Counted from the first letter of the stretch, positions 1-8,727 are shown. The stretch is DNA of 51,482 bases from an uncultured Lachnospiraceae bacterium (GCA_947245585.1 CAMXPV010000028.1:1-51482), one strand, 5' to 3'. Notes: generated by a model not told the origin, from the sequence alone. Numbers and translations are program-made.

Positions 1-100
1 ATTATACATCAAATCCTTGTGTATTAGGTGTCAACTAAAATGATACAACATCAGAACGAGACTATGCCATTCATTTGCGTTTTATAGACGTAAAAATTTT

Positions 101-115
101 TTGTCACGTTGACAA
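101..115 (-). terminator. Weak hairpin after the GNAT gene
   Basis: A 6-bp palindrome (TTGTCA, 3-nt loop, TGACAA) lies just past the 3' end of the acetyltransferase. Read on the minus strand it is followed by A6T5. It could be a weak intrinsic terminator. The rest of bases 1-125 shows no gene. Confidence 0.25.
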
Positions 116-125
116 TTTCTGTCAC

Positions 126-656
126 CTAAAGACAACATTCTAATTGACAATCATACGGTTCCTCTTCAACATGTTTTTGATGATAAACTTTTGCCTCAAC
201 ACATCCCATTGATTGATAAAAGGCCTGGCTCTCAACGGCTGAGTGTGCAGATATATAAAGTTTTTTAGCGCCTTTTTGTCTCGCCCACTCTTTTGCTGCA
301 AGGAAAAGTTTTCTTCCAATCCCCTTATTTCGCATATCTTCTGATATGTGAATACTGGACAAGTCACAATACCCCTGTTCACCACCAAATATTTCCGACT
401 CTACCGAAACAAAGCCTTTTAATTTTTCGCCATAAAAGGCGGCATATACAAAGCCATTGGAACGAATCGTGTTTTTTAAGCAAGAGATTAAGATTTGATA
501 ATCCTTTTCCGTCCAATCGTCAATAAAGGGGGCATCTTTGATGATCCAACTGCCATTTTCCTTACGCCAACATTTTGTAACCACTTGATGTCGGATAAAA
601 TCCCTGAACAGATCCCGGCAGATTTCCTCTGCATGTAGAACTCTATATTTTACCAT
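126..656 (-). CDS. GNAT family N-acetyltransferase
   Basis: 176 aa, the usual size of a one-domain GNAT enzyme that moves an acetyl group from acetyl-CoA to an amine. The acetyl-CoA binding motif A is visible at about residues 108-125 (RNKGIGRKLF, matching R/QxxGxG/A). It is preceded by the beta-strand pair typical of the fold and followed by a C-terminal YQSMGC segment. The ATG is preceded by GGAGAA at a good distance. It is a single-gene unit reading towards the window edge. The substrate cannot be told; RimI-like or streptothricin-acetyltransferase-like members look similar at this level. Confidence 0.85.
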   Translation of the reverse strand: MVKYRVLHAEEICRDLFRDFIRHQVVTKCWRKENGSWIIKDAPFIDDWTEKDYQILISCLKNTIRSNGFVYAAFYGEKLKGFVSVESEIFGGEQGYCDLSSIHISEDMRNKGIGRKLFLAAKEWARQKGAKKLYISAHSAVESQAFYQSMGCVEAKVYHQKHVEEEPYDCQLECCL

Positions 657-775
657 AAATAATATTCTCCATTTTTCTCTGTCTCCCCCAACTTCCGATC
701 TATCTATTTGAAATTATAAAATAGCTGTCTTTCCTTTACAATACAACTTTACAAGTCATTTCTCAAGAAATACAT

Positions 776-811
776 GCAAAAAAACGCGGCGGAATGTGAC
801 TCCCGCCGCGC
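776..811 (-). terminator. Intrinsic terminator of the acyl-ligase operon
   Basis: On the minus strand a GC-rich stem (GCGGCGGGA / TCCGCCGC) with a 7-nt loop is followed by G and a run of T. It lies 18 nt after the stop codon of the acyl ligase. Confidence 0.85.
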
Positions 812-829
812 TCTTTGACACTTTTTCAA

Positions 830-2380
830 TTAAAATCTCTTAATCTTTTTCGTGGTATTCTTCTCAAACTCCTTATCCCGCAGCTTGACGCTGACCACCC
901 GCTTATAGAGGGGCGCGCTTTCGTTATATTCGTCAACGATCTTCCGTACTTCTGCCTCCACATCCTTAATCTTTTTCTTGGAAGCGTACTCCATATCCGG
1001 GAAAATTTCCGCCTCGATCACGCCGTCCTGCTCTCTCACCAGAACTTCCTGCACAAGCCGGGCGCTGCCGATCTTATTTTCCAGTTCCTCGGGAGAAACA
1101 TTTTCGCCGTTTGGCGTGATAATCAGGTTCTTCTTTCTGCCCGTGAGGAAGAGGAACCCGTCCTCGTCCACATAGCCAAGATCACCTGTTTTCAGCCATC
1201 CGTCCTCCAGTGTCTCCGCCGTCTCCTCAGGCATCTGATAGTACCCCTGCATGACGCTGGAACCTTTCACCCAAAGTTCCTCGTCCACCACCTTCACCTG
1301 GCAGTTGGGCATACATTTGCCGATGGAACCATCCTTCTTATCGTTGGGGCAGTTGGTGCTGATCACCGGCGCGCACTCTGTCATGCCATACCCCTGTAAA
1401 ATGGTAATCCCGTATTTTTCAAACCGTTTCAGATAATCGGGATTTAAGTAAGCGCCGCCGCTGCATATGGTGTGAAGCTGCTTGCCAAACACCTTGGCCT
1501 TGATGATGGGGGCCGGCAGCCAGTCCGTCTCCTCCAACTTCTTGGCAAAGGTTTCAATCATAAGCGGCACCATGAGGATGATATTGGGCTCAAAAAGTTT
1601 GATATTCTTTAGCACCCGAAGAAGGGAGTCGTTGATACAGATCACTGACCCGAGAGAAGTTCCCTTCAAAATATCCATGCTCAGACAGTAAGCGTGATGA
1701 ATCGGCAGCACGGTAAGCAAAACCATTCCCGGCTCAAACCCCATATCCTGCGCGGTAGCATTCTCCGCCAGATTCCTGTGGGTCAGCATGACACCCTTGC
1801 TCTTTCCTGTCGTTCCGGAAGTGAACATGATGGTTGCCAGATCCTCCGGTTTCGGGCTGTGGGAAAATCCCGCCTCCTGCTCCTCCATCACCGTCTCGAA
1901 CAAAATCGTTCCCTCCGGAACTTCCTCCTTCGCGTCCGCCTGTCCCATGGCAATCCAGTATTTCAATTTCGGGCACTTTTCCCTGGCCATTTCCGCCATA
2001 GAAGCCCGCGCCTTGTCATACACAAGCACCGTCGCATCGGCCCGGTCAATCAACTCGCAAAGTTCCTCTGCGGAAAGATTTGCATCCAGCGGCACAGCCA
2101 CGCTCCCGCTGTTCACCGTACCGTAATAGGACACGATCCACGCGTAGGAGCTGTCCCCCACGATCGCCACATGGGAGCCCTGTTCGCCCAGTTTTGCAAG
2201 CGCCGCCGAAAAACGTTCGCTGTCCTCTCTGAGCTGACGGTAGGTCTTTGCCTCCACAACCGTCTCCTTTTTTCCGTTTCCCTTATCCCGCTTTGCCTTG
2301 TAGCGGATCGCATCCTGCGGCCCGTAAGCCTCGGAAGCCTTCACCAAAATCTCCCGGATCGTACTGCTTAACTCGTTCAT
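830..2380 (-). CDS. AMP-forming acyl-CoA/acyl-ACP ligase (ANL superfamily)
   Basis: 516 aa. Activates a carboxylic acid, probably a fatty acid, as acyl-AMP and loads it on CoA or on the neighbouring carrier protein. Core ANL motifs are clear: A3 phosphate loop TSGTTGKSKG at residues 187-196, A5 GYGMTE, A7 TGDLGYVDEDGF, A8 hinge GRKKN, and a C-terminal lysine-rich segment (NTTKKIKRF) where the A10 catalytic lysine is expected. The ATG at 2380 is chosen because GGAGG lies 8 nt upstream; a longer in-frame reading to 2422 has no ribosome-binding site. It is the last gene of the operon with the carrier protein and the condensation protein. Its substrate pocket is more like fatty acyl ligases than amino-acid adenylation domains, but this is inference. 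Confidence 0.9.
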   Translation of the reverse strand: MNELSSTIREILVKASEAYGPQDAIRYKAKRDKGNGKKETVVEAKTYRQLREDSERFSAALAKLGEQGSHVAIVGDSSYAWIVSYYGTVNSGSVAVPLDANLSAEELCELIDRADATVLVYDKARASMAEMAREKCPKLKYWIAMGQADAKEEVPEGTILFETVMEEQEAGFSHSPKPEDLATIMFTSGTTGKSKGVMLTHRNLAENATAQDMGFEPGMVLLTVLPIHHAYCLSMDILKGTSLGSVICINDSLLRVLKNIKLFEPNIILMVPLMIETFAKKLEETDWLPAPIIKAKVFGKQLHTICSGGAYLNPDYLKRFEKYGITILQGYGMTECAPVISTNCPNDKKDGSIGKCMPNCQVKVVDEELWVKGSSVMQGYYQMPEETAETLEDGWLKTGDLGYVDEDGFLFLTGRKKNLIITPNGENVSPEELENKIGSARLVQEVLVREQDGVIEAEIFPDMEYASKKKIKDVEAEVRKIVDEYNESAPLYKRVVSVKLRDKEFEKNTTKKIKRF

Positions 2381-2400
2381 ACTATATTCCTCCATGTGCC

Positions 2401-2461
2401 GAGTTTGCATCAAGCAAAGCACAGATGCAAATCTCGCGATTGAAAATTTTAATTTTCAATC
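2401..2461 (-). other. Two hairpins between carrier protein and ligase genes
   Basis: The intercistronic gap holds a palindrome with arms GATTGAAAAT / ATTTTCAATC that includes the carrier-protein stop codon. A second stem pairs 2401-2411 with 2423-2434. Neither has a T tract, so they look like mRNA processing or stability elements rather than terminators. Confidence 0.5.
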
Positions 2462-2676
2462 TGCTCCAAGTAATCCACAGCCTCCTGCACCGTGCGGATA
2501 CCCGCCGCCTTCTCCTGCTCGATCTCCACATCGAAGGTATCTTCCACCTCGCCTAACATACTCATGAAATCAAAGGAGGAAAAGCCCAGATCCTCCATAA
2601 ACCGGGACTCCGGCTTGATATCTTCCTTCTTCACTTCCACGTAATTCGTAATGATTTCCGCCAATTGATCAAACAT
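2449..2676 (-). CDS. Stand-alone acyl/peptidyl carrier protein
   Basis: 75 aa, the usual carrier-protein length. The four-helix pattern is visible and the phosphopantetheine site sits in DLGFSSFDF, with Ser34 aligning with the Ser of the common DSL motif; the Asp before it is replaced by Ser33. A phosphopantetheinyl transferase would have to come from elsewhere in the genome. GGAGG lies 9 nt before the ATG. It sits between the ligase and condensation genes, so it probably carries the activated acyl chain from one to the other. It is not the housekeeping fatty-acid synthase ACP, since no fab genes are nearby. Confidence 0.88.
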   Translation of the reverse strand: MFDQLAEIITNYVEVKKEDIKPESRFMEDLGFSSFDFMSMLGEVEDTFDVEIEQEKAAGIRTVQEAVDYLEQIEN

Positions 2677-2689
2677 GTTATGTCAACCT

Positions 2690-2880
2690 CCTTTTATTTT
2701 TCTCATAACTGTTCAGCTAGTCTCAGTTCAGCACACGCCATTCGCAAAATCGCGCATACTGCGCTCTCCGCTGCGTTGCAGCTGCTTTTGCTCATAAAGC
2801 TAGCGTTCCCTCAGACCTTCATCCGTGCGTCAAATTCGTGCAAGCACGATTTGCCTTACAGATTCGGTCTGGCTGAACTG
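2690..2880. other. Structured intergenic region in the C/T/A operon
   Basis: About 200 nt without a gene inside an otherwise tight operon. It contains several imperfect inverted repeats: CAGTTCAGCCAGACC near 2880 against CTGAACTGAGACTAGC near 2725, AATCGTGC-TT-GCACGAATT near 2850, and AGCAGCTGCAACGCAGC near 2780. It may be a dispersed intergenic repeat or a processing element; no promoter stands out. Confidence 0.45.
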
Positions 2881-4275
2881 TTAAATCAGCTTAATGATGT
2901 CCCCAATCTTCAAATTCGGATTCTCCGTCCCCTTAAACATGATCTTGCACATATAATAATAGAAACGCTCCAAGGTCTCCCGGCTCACGGCCGCCACCTG
3001 ATGCTCAAAGTTAAAATCCAGTCCGTTATCGTCAGGACGGTGCATCACCGTCAGGTACATGGCCTGCGTAGTCGCCCCGTTGGGATACCATTTTGTCTTA
3101 TACCGGATCTCTCCAAGCTGATCCAACCCTTTCTCCTTCAAGGTCATGGGCTGATAGGTCAGGGACATGGGTTCATAAGTGGCCCCCTGCGGCGTGTTGT
3201 AGAGCTTGCTTCTGTAGGCAAAATATTCCACCGGATTGTAATTGGTATGCCGGAATATCTCATTTTGTCCGTTTCTGATCGCCAGAATGCCCTCCATGAA
3301 CGTCTGCTCCTTGGAGAGAATGGTGCGGAACGGGAACGAGTGAATCCTTGTGCCGCCGGATTTCTTTTCCAACAGCGTTGCCCTTCTGGCATAAGCCACA
3401 TTGATGGACACATCGTCATTGTCGTTCATCTTCTGCAGATAAGTGCGAATGCCCATAATCAAAAGACACTGTAAAGAGACATGCTGTTCCTCGCAAAACC
3501 GCATCAGTCTCTGGGTCGGCTCTTCCTCCAAATGGAAAATATCAAGAGCGGAATCCACATGCTTGGTCGCGGAGAACGCTGCTCTCGTTCCGGGGAATTT
3601 CTTCCGCGCTTCCTCCAACTGCCCCGGCCCCTGTATGCCGTTAAAGATCGGCTCCGACTCCCCGATCAGCTTCTGGAAAAACTCTCTGTCGCGCTCCTGC
3701 GCCTTGCTTCCCGCCTCATAGGCAAGATCCTTCTCCAACTGCTCCGTAAAGGAACGCATATCAAGCGGATAGGGATACTCAAATTTAACGTTACAGTACA
3801 GCTCGATCACATCCCGCAAAAAGCAGATCAATGACTGCGCGTCCATCAGCATATGATCGCCCAACACATAAAGGCCCTGACAGCCATCCGGTGTCTTGAT
3901 CATCACTACCCGGTTCATAGGGCTGTCCTCTCTCTGGAAGGGCACTCTGGTCCACTCCGTCATGATCTCGGCAGCCTCCTCCATGGTCTTCCCCGTGAAA
4001 TCCACATACTCGATATCACGCTCTTCCTTCTCCACCAGATACTGATACCACTGCTCTTCCTTCTTGTCGTAGGCAAAACGCACACGCATAGATTCACAGC
4101 GCTCGTACGCCTTATAAACTGCCCTCTTCAGCTCCTCGATATCCAACTCATACTCGATCGTCAGACTGGTGCCGATATTGACGACCTCTTTCTTGGGACA
4201 AAAGTCCATATAGTAAATATGAAACTTTTGTGCCACTGTCAGCGGATACGTTTTATGCCCGTTTCTTGTTTTCAT
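2881..4275 (-). CDS. Stand-alone condensation-domain acyltransferase
   Basis: 464 aa, the size of one NRPS condensation domain. It would form an amide or ester between a carrier-bound acyl group and an amine or alcohol acceptor. The active-site motif is at residues 140-146, DHMLMDA, a variant of HHxxxDG: the second, catalytic His is kept as His141 and the structural Asp as Asp145, while the first His is Asp and the Gly is Ala. The N-terminal TVAQKFHIY resembles the C1 region (LTxAQ). No adenylation or carrier domain is fused; those are separate genes downstream. A wax-ester-synthase or PapA-type relative in the same superfamily cannot be excluded. Confidence 0.8.
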   Translation of the reverse strand: MKTRNGHKTYPLTVAQKFHIYYMDFCPKKEVVNIGTSLTIEYELDIEELKRAVYKAYERCESMRVRFAYDKKEEQWYQYLVEKEERDIEYVDFTGKTMEEAAEIMTEWTRVPFQREDSPMNRVVMIKTPDGCQGLYVLGDHMLMDAQSLICFLRDVIELYCNVKFEYPYPLDMRSFTEQLEKDLAYEAGSKAQERDREFFQKLIGESEPIFNGIQGPGQLEEARKKFPGTRAAFSATKHVDSALDIFHLEEEPTQRLMRFCEEQHVSLQCLLIMGIRTYLQKMNDNDDVSINVAYARRATLLEKKSGGTRIHSFPFRTILSKEQTFMEGILAIRNGQNEIFRHTNYNPVEYFAYRSKLYNTPQGATYEPMSLTYQPMTLKEKGLDQLGEIRYKTKWYPNGATTQAMYLTVMHRPDDNGLDFNFEHQVAAVSRETLERFYYYMCKIMFKGTENPNLKIGDIIKLI

Positions 4276-4298
4276 GATATTTTCCCCCTCCGGCGACT

Positions 4299-5276
4299 CT
4301 ACGCCATGGTCTCTCCGATAAACTTTGTCAGAGCCTTTTCGTAGCTCTCCCTATCTTTATAGTAGCTCTCTGCGTGGGCCGCCCCGGCCACAATCAGCTT
4401 GCTCTTTGGTGAAGCGCAGTGCTCGTAAATCTCCCCACACATACTGCTGGGTACAAAGGTGTCCGCATCCCCGTGAATAAACAAAATCGGCACGGTGGCC
4501 TTCTCCACCTCCCTCTTCGCATTGCACTCGTCCATGCCATAGCCCGCAAGCCTCCTGTTCACCAGATCTGCCCCCGGAATCACCGGAAAGGCCGGCAAAT
4601 GATACATGTTGTGCAGCACATGGGTAAACACTTCCTTGGGTGAGGTAAAACCGCAGTCCGACACAATTCCCTTCACCTGTTTCGGCAAGGATAATCCGCT
4701 CAGCATGAGAAGGGTCGCCGCTCCCATGGAGGTGCCGTGCAGAAGAATCTCCGTCTCCTCGCCCATCTCTTCTATCGCCCAGTTAATCCACACAAGGGCA
4801 TCTTTTCTGTCAAGACAGCCGAATCCCACATACTCGCCTTCACTTGCGCCGTGAGCCCGTGCGTCCGGCAAAAGCATGGCAAATCCCCTCTTCTGGTAAT
4901 AATCCGACAATCCGATATAGTCGGACATCCCCTGACTGGTGTAACCGTGGAAACAGATCGCTATCTTTTTCTTTTCCAAACCGTCCTGCGCAGGAAAATA
5001 AGTGGCATGGAGCTTCAGACCGTCAAAGGAGGTCTGCCACACATCGCTGTGGGGCCTTGCCAACATGGCCGCTTTCCGCTCCTCAATAAGCGGCATGTAT
5101 TGACTCCAATCCGTACCCGCCATCTTGATAGTTCGTTCGGTTTTTGCCTTGCCGCGCTTCATAGTTCGACCGTAAAAATAAGCGATCTCTCCGCCGCAGG
5201 CTGCCGCTGCAATTCCAAGACCCGCCACTGTTTTTCCCAAAATACCGATTCCTTTTTTTCCGGATTTTTTCCTCAT
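4299..5276 (-). CDS. Membrane-anchored alpha/beta hydrolase
   Basis: 325 aa. A short basic N-terminus and a hydrophobic stretch (about residues 10-35) suggest an uncleaved membrane anchor. The hydrolase fold is shown by the oxyanion-loop FHGYTS (about 109-114), the nucleophile elbow GTSMG with Ser183, an acid in HGDADTFVP and a His in GAAHAESYY near the C-terminus. Similar to the YqkD-type serine hydrolases. Its start overlaps the SCP2 gene stop by 4 nt, so translation is probably coupled. In this operon it could release or edit an acyl product; that role is inferred from position. Confidence 0.85.
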   Translation of the reverse strand: MRKKSGKKGIGILGKTVAGLGIAAAACGGEIAYFYGRTMKRGKAKTERTIKMAGTDWSQYMPLIEERKAAMLARPHSDVWQTSFDGLKLHATYFPAQDGLEKKKIAICFHGYTSQGMSDYIGLSDYYQKRGFAMLLPDARAHGASEGEYVGFGCLDRKDALVWINWAIEEMGEETEILLHGTSMGAATLLMLSGLSLPKQVKGIVSDCGFTSPKEVFTHVLHNMYHLPAFPVIPGADLVNRRLAGYGMDECNAKREVEKATVPILFIHGDADTFVPSSMCGEIYEHCASPKSKLIVAGAAHAESYYKDRESYEKALTKFIGETMA

Positions 5277-5656
5277 TTCTTTTTCGCCTTCTTCTCTTCC
5301 TTCTTAGCTGCCTCCTGCATTTCCCTCTGCTTTGCCTCGATGATCTCTTTCAGACGCAGCGCCTTGTCAATGTTGCCTTCCACCTTAAGTTTCTGTGTCG
5401 TGAACGCCCATACCGGATCCATCTCGCCCGTAGCAATCTTTACAAGCACATCGGGCGCACAGATAAACCTGGCATCCCTGTCATAAAACTCATAGGGCTC
5501 CACATAGAGCTGCCCGTCCTTTACTTCCACATAAAAGGCGCCGCCCGCCTCCTCATCCTCGATGTCAAATTCAAAAGCCAGATGTTCGTGAATGTCACTC
5601 ACATCCGCGCCCATGAAACGTCCCTTGATGTCATAGAAAAAATCTGCATATGTCAT
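5273..5656 (-). CDS. SCP2-like lipid-binding protein
   Basis: 127 aa. The C-terminal half resembles the sterol carrier protein 2 fold: a strand-rich part, then AFTTQKLKVEGNIDKALRL, which matches the FxxGKxKxxGNxxxAxKL end of SCP2 domains. The tail is a lysine/glutamate-rich helix. SCP2 proteins bind fatty acyl groups in a hydrophobic tunnel. It is the first gene of the TetR-controlled operon; GGAGG precedes its ATG. A lipid-binding job fits the acyl ligase and carrier protein downstream. Confidence 0.7.
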   Translation of the reverse strand: MTYADFFYDIKGRFMGADVSDIHEHLAFEFDIEDEEAGGAFYVEVKDGQLYVEPYEFYDRDARFICAPDVLVKIATGEMDPVWAFTTQKLKVEGNIDKALRLKEIIEAKQREMQEAAKKEEKKAKKK

Positions 5657-5700
5657 TTCTCTTCCATCCTCCTCAAAGTCTCACTTGTTTTTCTATTTTT

Positions 5701-5757
5701 CGACCATCGGTCGAGTTCCACTCTTTTACCATATCACAACTATCGACCGTCGGTCAA
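5701..5757 (-). promoter_or_regulatory. Operon promoter with two TetR-type operators
   Basis: On the minus strand TTGACC (5757-5752) and TATGGT (5733-5728) are 18 nt apart. Two related palindromes cover it: CGACCATCGGTCG at 5701-5713 and CGACCGTCGGTCA at 5744-5756, with centres 43 bp apart. One overlaps the -35 box and the other lies just past the start of transcription. This is a classic layout for repression by the divergent TetR protein. Confidence 0.75.
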
Positions 5758-5790
5758 CATTTTCTTTTCATATTTTTTGGCGACAGGTAA

Positions 5791-5819
5791 TTGTTCGAAA
5801 CTTTAATCTGTGTTAAAAT
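5791..5819 (+). promoter_or_regulatory. Probable promoter of the tetR gene
   Basis: TTGTTC (5791-5796), 17 nt, TAAAAT (5814-5819). It points towards tetR, with about 65 nt of leader. The operator at 5744-5756 lies some 35 bp upstream, so autoregulation would be weaker than control of the divergent operon. Confidence 0.5.
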
Positions 5820-5890
5820 CTTCGCAAAGGCAATGCGCAGTGCGCAGACATCCGCGTGCACTGCGAACAAAATTACGGAAAGGCATCATC

Positions 5891-6511
5891 ATGGCAGACT
5901 CCAAAAAATACAATCAGATTCTGGATGCACTCCAACAGCTTATGATCGACAAGAGCATACAGAATATTTCCGTCAGCGACATCGCCGCCAAAGCCGGCAT
6001 CGGCAAGGGAAGCATCTACTATTACTTTCCCTCAAAAGAGGCAATTTTAGACGCGCTGATCCAACGAAATTACGAAACACCCCTGCAGACTGCCAAAAAT
6101 TTGGCCGACCAGACGGATATTCCGCCCTTTACGAGAATGGCAATGCTGTTTCAGGCCTGCCGCAGCTCCGCAGCAGCTTTTTTAAAACAGGGCGGCGAAA
6201 AGAGCCGGACGATCACCATACAGGAGTCCGCTTACCTGCACCAGAAATACCTGAATTATCTAATCTCGGAATTAAAGCCAAACCTGGCCAGAATTATCGG
6301 TCAGGGCATTGAAGCCGGCGAAATCCACTTCGACTATCCGGAAGCGCTTGCCGAAATTGTGCTGATTGTTCTGGGTGTCAAGTTAAACAACACCTTTCTC
6401 TCCACCACACCGGAGGATTGCGAATACACCATACGAGGACTGATTTCCCTGTTGGAACAAGGCACCGGACTTTCCGAAGGGACGCTCAATTACCTGAATC
6501 TTTCAGATTAA
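5891..6511 (+). CDS. TetR/AcrR family transcriptional regulator
   Basis: 206 aa. The N-terminal helix-turn-helix is clear: ISVSDIAAKAGIGKGSIYYY (about residues 27-46) followed by FPSKEAILDAL, the TetR signature. The C-terminal ligand domain is not recognisable in detail. The ATG at 5891 has GGAAAGG 7 nt upstream; earlier in-frame codons lack such a site. It is divergent from the SCP2/hydrolase/C/T/A operon, whose promoter carries two palindromes, so it is probably that operon's repressor and may sense an acyl compound. The GH112 gene starts 41 nt downstream on the same strand and may be co-transcribed. Confidence 0.9.
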   Translation: MADSKKYNQILDALQQLMIDKSIQNISVSDIAAKAGIGKGSIYYYFPSKEAILDALIQRNYETPLQTAKNLADQTDIPPFTRMAMLFQACRSSAAAFLKQGGEKSRTITIQESAYLHQKYLNYLISELKPNLARIIGQGIEAGEIHFDYPEALAEIVLIVLGVKLNNTFLSTTPEDCEYTIRGLISLLEQGTGLSEGTLNYLNLSD

Positions 6512-6552
6512 ATGTTTCATTCATTCAATGATTGCAAGGGAGGATATCAGAT

Positions 6553-8727
6553 ATGGAAAGAGAAATGTCAACCGGGCGGCTGACCCTGCCCACGGACGTA
6601 GATATGGTACAGGAGACCATACGGCTTAAAAACCTTCTCGGTGCAGATGCCCTGCGGGACTGCGACGGAACGGACATGCCGGAGGAACTTCTTTCTCAGG
6701 ATGCCAAAATCTACGCCACCTACTATACCACCAGAAAAGACAACGCCTGGGCCGAAGCAAATCCCGAAGAGATTCAACAGGAATATCTGATCAGCGACCG
6801 GGTAACCGCGAAGGACACCAGTCTGCGCATCCGTCTGATGAAAGGCTTCCACACCCAACAGTTAAAGGTAAATACCATTGACGATCCGAAACGCTGGTGG
6901 GAAGTGATTGACAGAACCACGGGCGAGATCGTTTCCACGGATCACTGGCAGTACGACGAGGTTTCCGGCGAAGTGGTGATCGACACGGTTCCCTATCACC
7001 AGTACACGGTAAGTTTTCTCGCCTTTTTGATCTGGGACCCTGTGCACATGTACAACTTTATCACCAACGACTGGAAGGACGCGCCCCATCAGCTCACCTA
7101 CGATGTGCGCCAGCCAAAAACACAGGCTTACGTGAAAGAAAAACTGAAACGTTGGTGCGAGGAAAATCCCCGCGTGGACGTGGTGCGCTTCACCACCTTT
7201 TTTCATCAGTTTACCCTGACCTTCGACGATCAAAAAAGAGAGAAGTATGTGGAGTGGTTTGGCTACAGCGCAAGCGTCAGCCCCTACATTCTGGAACAGT
7301 TTGAAAAATGGGCAGGCTATCCCTTCCGCCCGGAATATATCGTGGACGAAGGCTACCACAACTCCATCTTCCGCAAACCCTCCAAGGAATTCCTCGACTT
7401 TGTGGAGTTTCAGCAGATCGAGGTGAGCAAACTGGCGAAGGAATTGGTGGACATCGTGCACAGCTATGGCAAGGAAGCCATGATGTTTTTGGGCGACCAC
7501 TGGATCGGCACCGAGCCTTTCGGCAAATACTTTGCTAATATCGGACTGGACGCGGTGGTTGGGTCCGTGGGCGACGGCGTTACCCTGCGCATGATCTCCG
7601 ACATCCAGGGCGTGAAATACACGGAAGGGCGGCTCCTCCCCTATTTCTTCCCGGATGTGTTCACCGAGGGCGGCGACCCCATCGGGGAATCTAAGGATAA
7701 CTGGTTAAAAGCCCGCCGGGCAATCCTGCGCTCACCGGTTGACCGGATCGGCTACGGCGGCTACCTGAAACTGGCAGACGAATGGCCGGGATTTATTGAC
7801 CGGATTAGTCATGTCGTGAATGAGTTCCGCCAGATTCACGAACATATGCAGGGCTCTCAGTCCTACACAGCCCCCTTCAAAGTTGCAGTGCTGAACAGTT
7901 GGGGCAGCCTGCGGCGCTGGATGGCAAATCAGGTGCACCATGCCCTCTGGTATCGCGAAATCTACTCCTACGTAGGCGTGTTGGAGGCCTTGAGCGGTAT
8001 GCCTGTCGATGTGGAGTTTATCACCTTTGAGGAGATGAAACAGGGAATCGATCCCGCCATCCGGGTGATCATCAACGCCGGGGACGCTTACACCGCATTC
8101 AGCGGCGGCGACAACTGGAAAGATCCCGATCTGGTCTGCGCTCTTCGCCGCTTCGTGGACGAGGGCGGCGGCTTCATCGGCGTGGGAGAGCCTACCGCCT
8201 GTCAATATCAGGGCCGCTTCTTCCAGTTAAGCGATGTGCTCGGCGTGGACAGAGAACTGGGCTTCTCCTTAAGCACGGACAAATATAACACTTTAAACCG
8301 GAAACACTTTATTCTGGAAGATGTGACCGGAGAAATCGACTTTGGCGAGGGGAAAAGCCGCATTTACGCACAGGGCGAACACTACCAGATCCTTGATATG
8401 GACGGACAGTACAGCCGTCTTGTGGTCAACGAGTACGGCCAGGGCCGGAGCGTCTACTTTGCAGGCCTGCCCTATTCTCCCCAGAATTGCCGTATCCTGC
8501 TGCGGGCCATTTACTATGCGGCAGGCCGGGCGGAAGAAATGAAAAAATACTATGTCTCCGATGTGGAGACAGAGATCGCCGTCTTTGAAAAAACGGGAAT
8601 GTTGGCTGTCATCAACAACACACAGGAAACGAAGAAAACCGATCTGTATATAGACGGTGCGCTGAAAGCAAACCTTACTTTGTCACCCATGGAATTGAAA
8701 TGGATCAACTATAAGGAGGAACTGTAA
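6553..8727 (+). CDS. lnpA: 1,3-beta-galactosyl-N-acetylhexosamine phosphorylase (GH112)
   Basis: 724 aa, close to the 720-750 aa of the family. It phosphorolyses lacto-N-biose and galacto-N-biose (from milk glycans and mucin) to galactose-1-phosphate and GlcNAc or GalNAc in the cytoplasm. Family features include RWWEVIDRTTGEI near residue 115, FTTFFHQFTLTF, and FLGDHWIGTEPFG, where Asp315 corresponds in position to the known general acid (Asp313 in the bifidobacterial enzyme). No signal peptide. The ATG at 6553 has AAGGGAGG 9 nt upstream; a TTG 21 nt earlier overlaps that site and is less likely. The kinase gene follows with a 1-nt overlap. Confidence 0.93.
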   Translation: MEREMSTGRLTLPTDVDMVQETIRLKNLLGADALRDCDGTDMPEELLSQDAKIYATYYTTRKDNAWAEANPEEIQQEYLISDRVTAKDTSLRIRLMKGFHTQQLKVNTIDDPKRWWEVIDRTTGEIVSTDHWQYDEVSGEVVIDTVPYHQYTVSFLAFLIWDPVHMYNFITNDWKDAPHQLTYDVRQPKTQAYVKEKLKRWCEENPRVDVVRFTTFFHQFTLTFDDQKREKYVEWFGYSASVSPYILEQFEKWAGYPFRPEYIVDEGYHNSIFRKPSKEFLDFVEFQQIEVSKLAKELVDIVHSYGKEAMMFLGDHWIGTEPFGKYFANIGLDAVVGSVGDGVTLRMISDIQGVKYTEGRLLPYFFPDVFTEGGDPIGESKDNWLKARRAILRSPVDRIGYGGYLKLADEWPGFIDRISHVVNEFRQIHEHMQGSQSYTAPFKVAVLNSWGSLRRWMANQVHHALWYREIYSYVGVLEALSGMPVDVEFITFEEMKQGIDPAIRVIINAGDAYTAFSGGDNWKDPDLVCALRRFVDEGGGFIGVGEPTACQYQGRFFQLSDVLGVDRELGFSLSTDKYNTLNRKHFILEDVTGEIDFGEGKSRIYAQGEHYQILDMDGQYSRLVVNEYGQGRSVYFAGLPYSPQNCRILLRAIYYAAGRAEEMKKYYVSDVETEIAVFEKTGMLAVINNTQETKKTDLYIDGALKANLTLSPMELKWINYKEEL

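Noticed and set aside
1694..2371. Long open frames opposite the acyl ligase, PurF, ABC permease and GH112 genes
   Set aside because: They have no ribosome-binding sites and run antisense to well-supported genes; they are codon-bias shadows of GC-rich coding strands.
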